Source: Clostridiales bacterium | GTDB lineage: Bacteria; Bacillota; Clostridia; Christensenellales; CAG-138 | Reading direction: 5' to 3' | Length of the DNA stretch: 6,398 nucleotides | Assembly (NCBI GenBank): GCA_004558525.1 | Contig: SFCQ01000026.1 | Span: 1 to 6,398, forward strand | Shown: positions 6,310 through 6,398 of the stretch, in pieces | Position numbering within the stretch: the stretch's first letter is position 1 | Layout: each line of letters starts with the position of its first letter | The notes under the pieces: generated by a model | Databases searched by the model: none | The model's input: the letters and a program-made list of their open reading frames with translations, nothing else | What the model was told of the DNA's origin: nothing | Program-made: the position numbers and the translations under genes

Positions 6310-6325
6310 AGCGCATTTATGCGCT
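6310..6325. other. Perfect 6-bp stem-loop adjacent to the repeat
   Basis: AGCGCA (6310-6315), a TTTA loop and TGCGCT (6320-6325) form a perfect hairpin two bases after the terminal inverted repeat. Fourteen bases of it recur at 129-142 beside the left copy, so it may be an extended part of the repeat family. Confidence 0.55.
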
Positions 6326-6352
6326 GTTCTTTCGCAAAAAGGGCATAAAAGC

Positions 6353-6398
6353 ATGAGAAACAGGATGATGAAAAGAAGCAGAGCCAATAAAAAGCGGC
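6353..6398 (+). CDS. Possible 5' end of a divergent plus-strand gene, cut by the window edge
   Basis: An ATG at 6353 opens a frame reading MRNRMMKRSRANKKR up to the window edge. AAGGG (6339-6343) lies nine bases upstream as a possible ribosome site. The strongly basic start is not recognisable as any family and only 15 codons are visible. No convincing promoter is seen; a TTGACA at 6298-6303 has no good -10 at normal spacing. The antisense frame is also open and hydrophobic, so this assignment is tentative. Confidence 0.25.
   Translation, partial: MRNRMMKRSRANKKR

Noticed and set aside
6109..6387. Minus-strand open frame of 92 codons with a hydrophobic start
   Set aside because: It begins at TTG with no ribosome site and runs through the structured repeat, so most of its sequence is a translation of hairpins. 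Its Phe/Leu-rich start is what the antisense of A/G-rich DNA gives. It could still be the tail of a gene entering from beyond the edge, but this cannot be supported.
1..6398. CRISPR array, tRNA or rRNA genes, transposase, toxin-antitoxin or defence genes
   Set aside because: No regularly spaced direct repeats, cloverleaf-like genes or matching protein motifs were seen; the repeats are an inverted pair, not an array.

Overview
The window looks like a chromosomal segment of a Gram-positive Firmicute, probably a clostridial or gut-type lineage. The evidence is the gene families: a YhaM-type exoribonuclease, an ApbE lipoprotein with a classic lipobox, and an SH3-bearing YkuD L,D-transpeptidase. 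Purine-rich Shine-Dalgarno sites precede most genes. No 16S or other phylogenetic marker is present, so the lineage is an inference.

Layout: five complete genes, all on the minus strand, are read from high to low coordinates. They are a DUF368/PopT undecaprenyl-phosphate transporter (5985-5149), a secreted YkuD L,D-transpeptidase with three SH3-like domains (5059-3704), a secreted M1-type zinc metallopeptidase with a GTG start (3664-2204), an ApbE FAD:protein FMN transferase lipoprotein (2207-1182, overlapping the previous gene by ATGA), and a YhaM-type 3'-5' exoribonuclease (1134-160). Candidate extended -10 promoters (TGnTATAAT-like) precede popT, the transpeptidase and yhaM. The likely transcription units are therefore popT, ldt-M1-apbE, and yhaM, with read-through possible.

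Four of the five products act at or outside the membrane: lipid-carrier recycling, peptidoglycan cross-linking, an extracellular peptidase and extracytoplasmic flavinylation. This makes the block an envelope-maintenance neighbourhood followed by an RNA-turnover housekeeping gene. No flavinylated substrate protein is visible, so the ApbE target lies elsewhere.

The most unusual feature is non-coding. The five genes sit between two nearly identical copies of a hairpin-rich repeat in inverted orientation: 1-120 (cut by the window edge) and 6110-6308. They agree at 97 of 98 aligned core positions. The complete copy has 15-bp perfect terminal inverted repeats, several internal stem-loops and a bidirectional terminator-like hairpin. 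The single core difference falls in a hairpin loop, and the diverged end still forms a 5-bp stem in both copies. This suggests a small structured mobile or RNA-type repeat family. The right edge may hold the first codons of a divergent plus-strand gene, but this is weakly supported.
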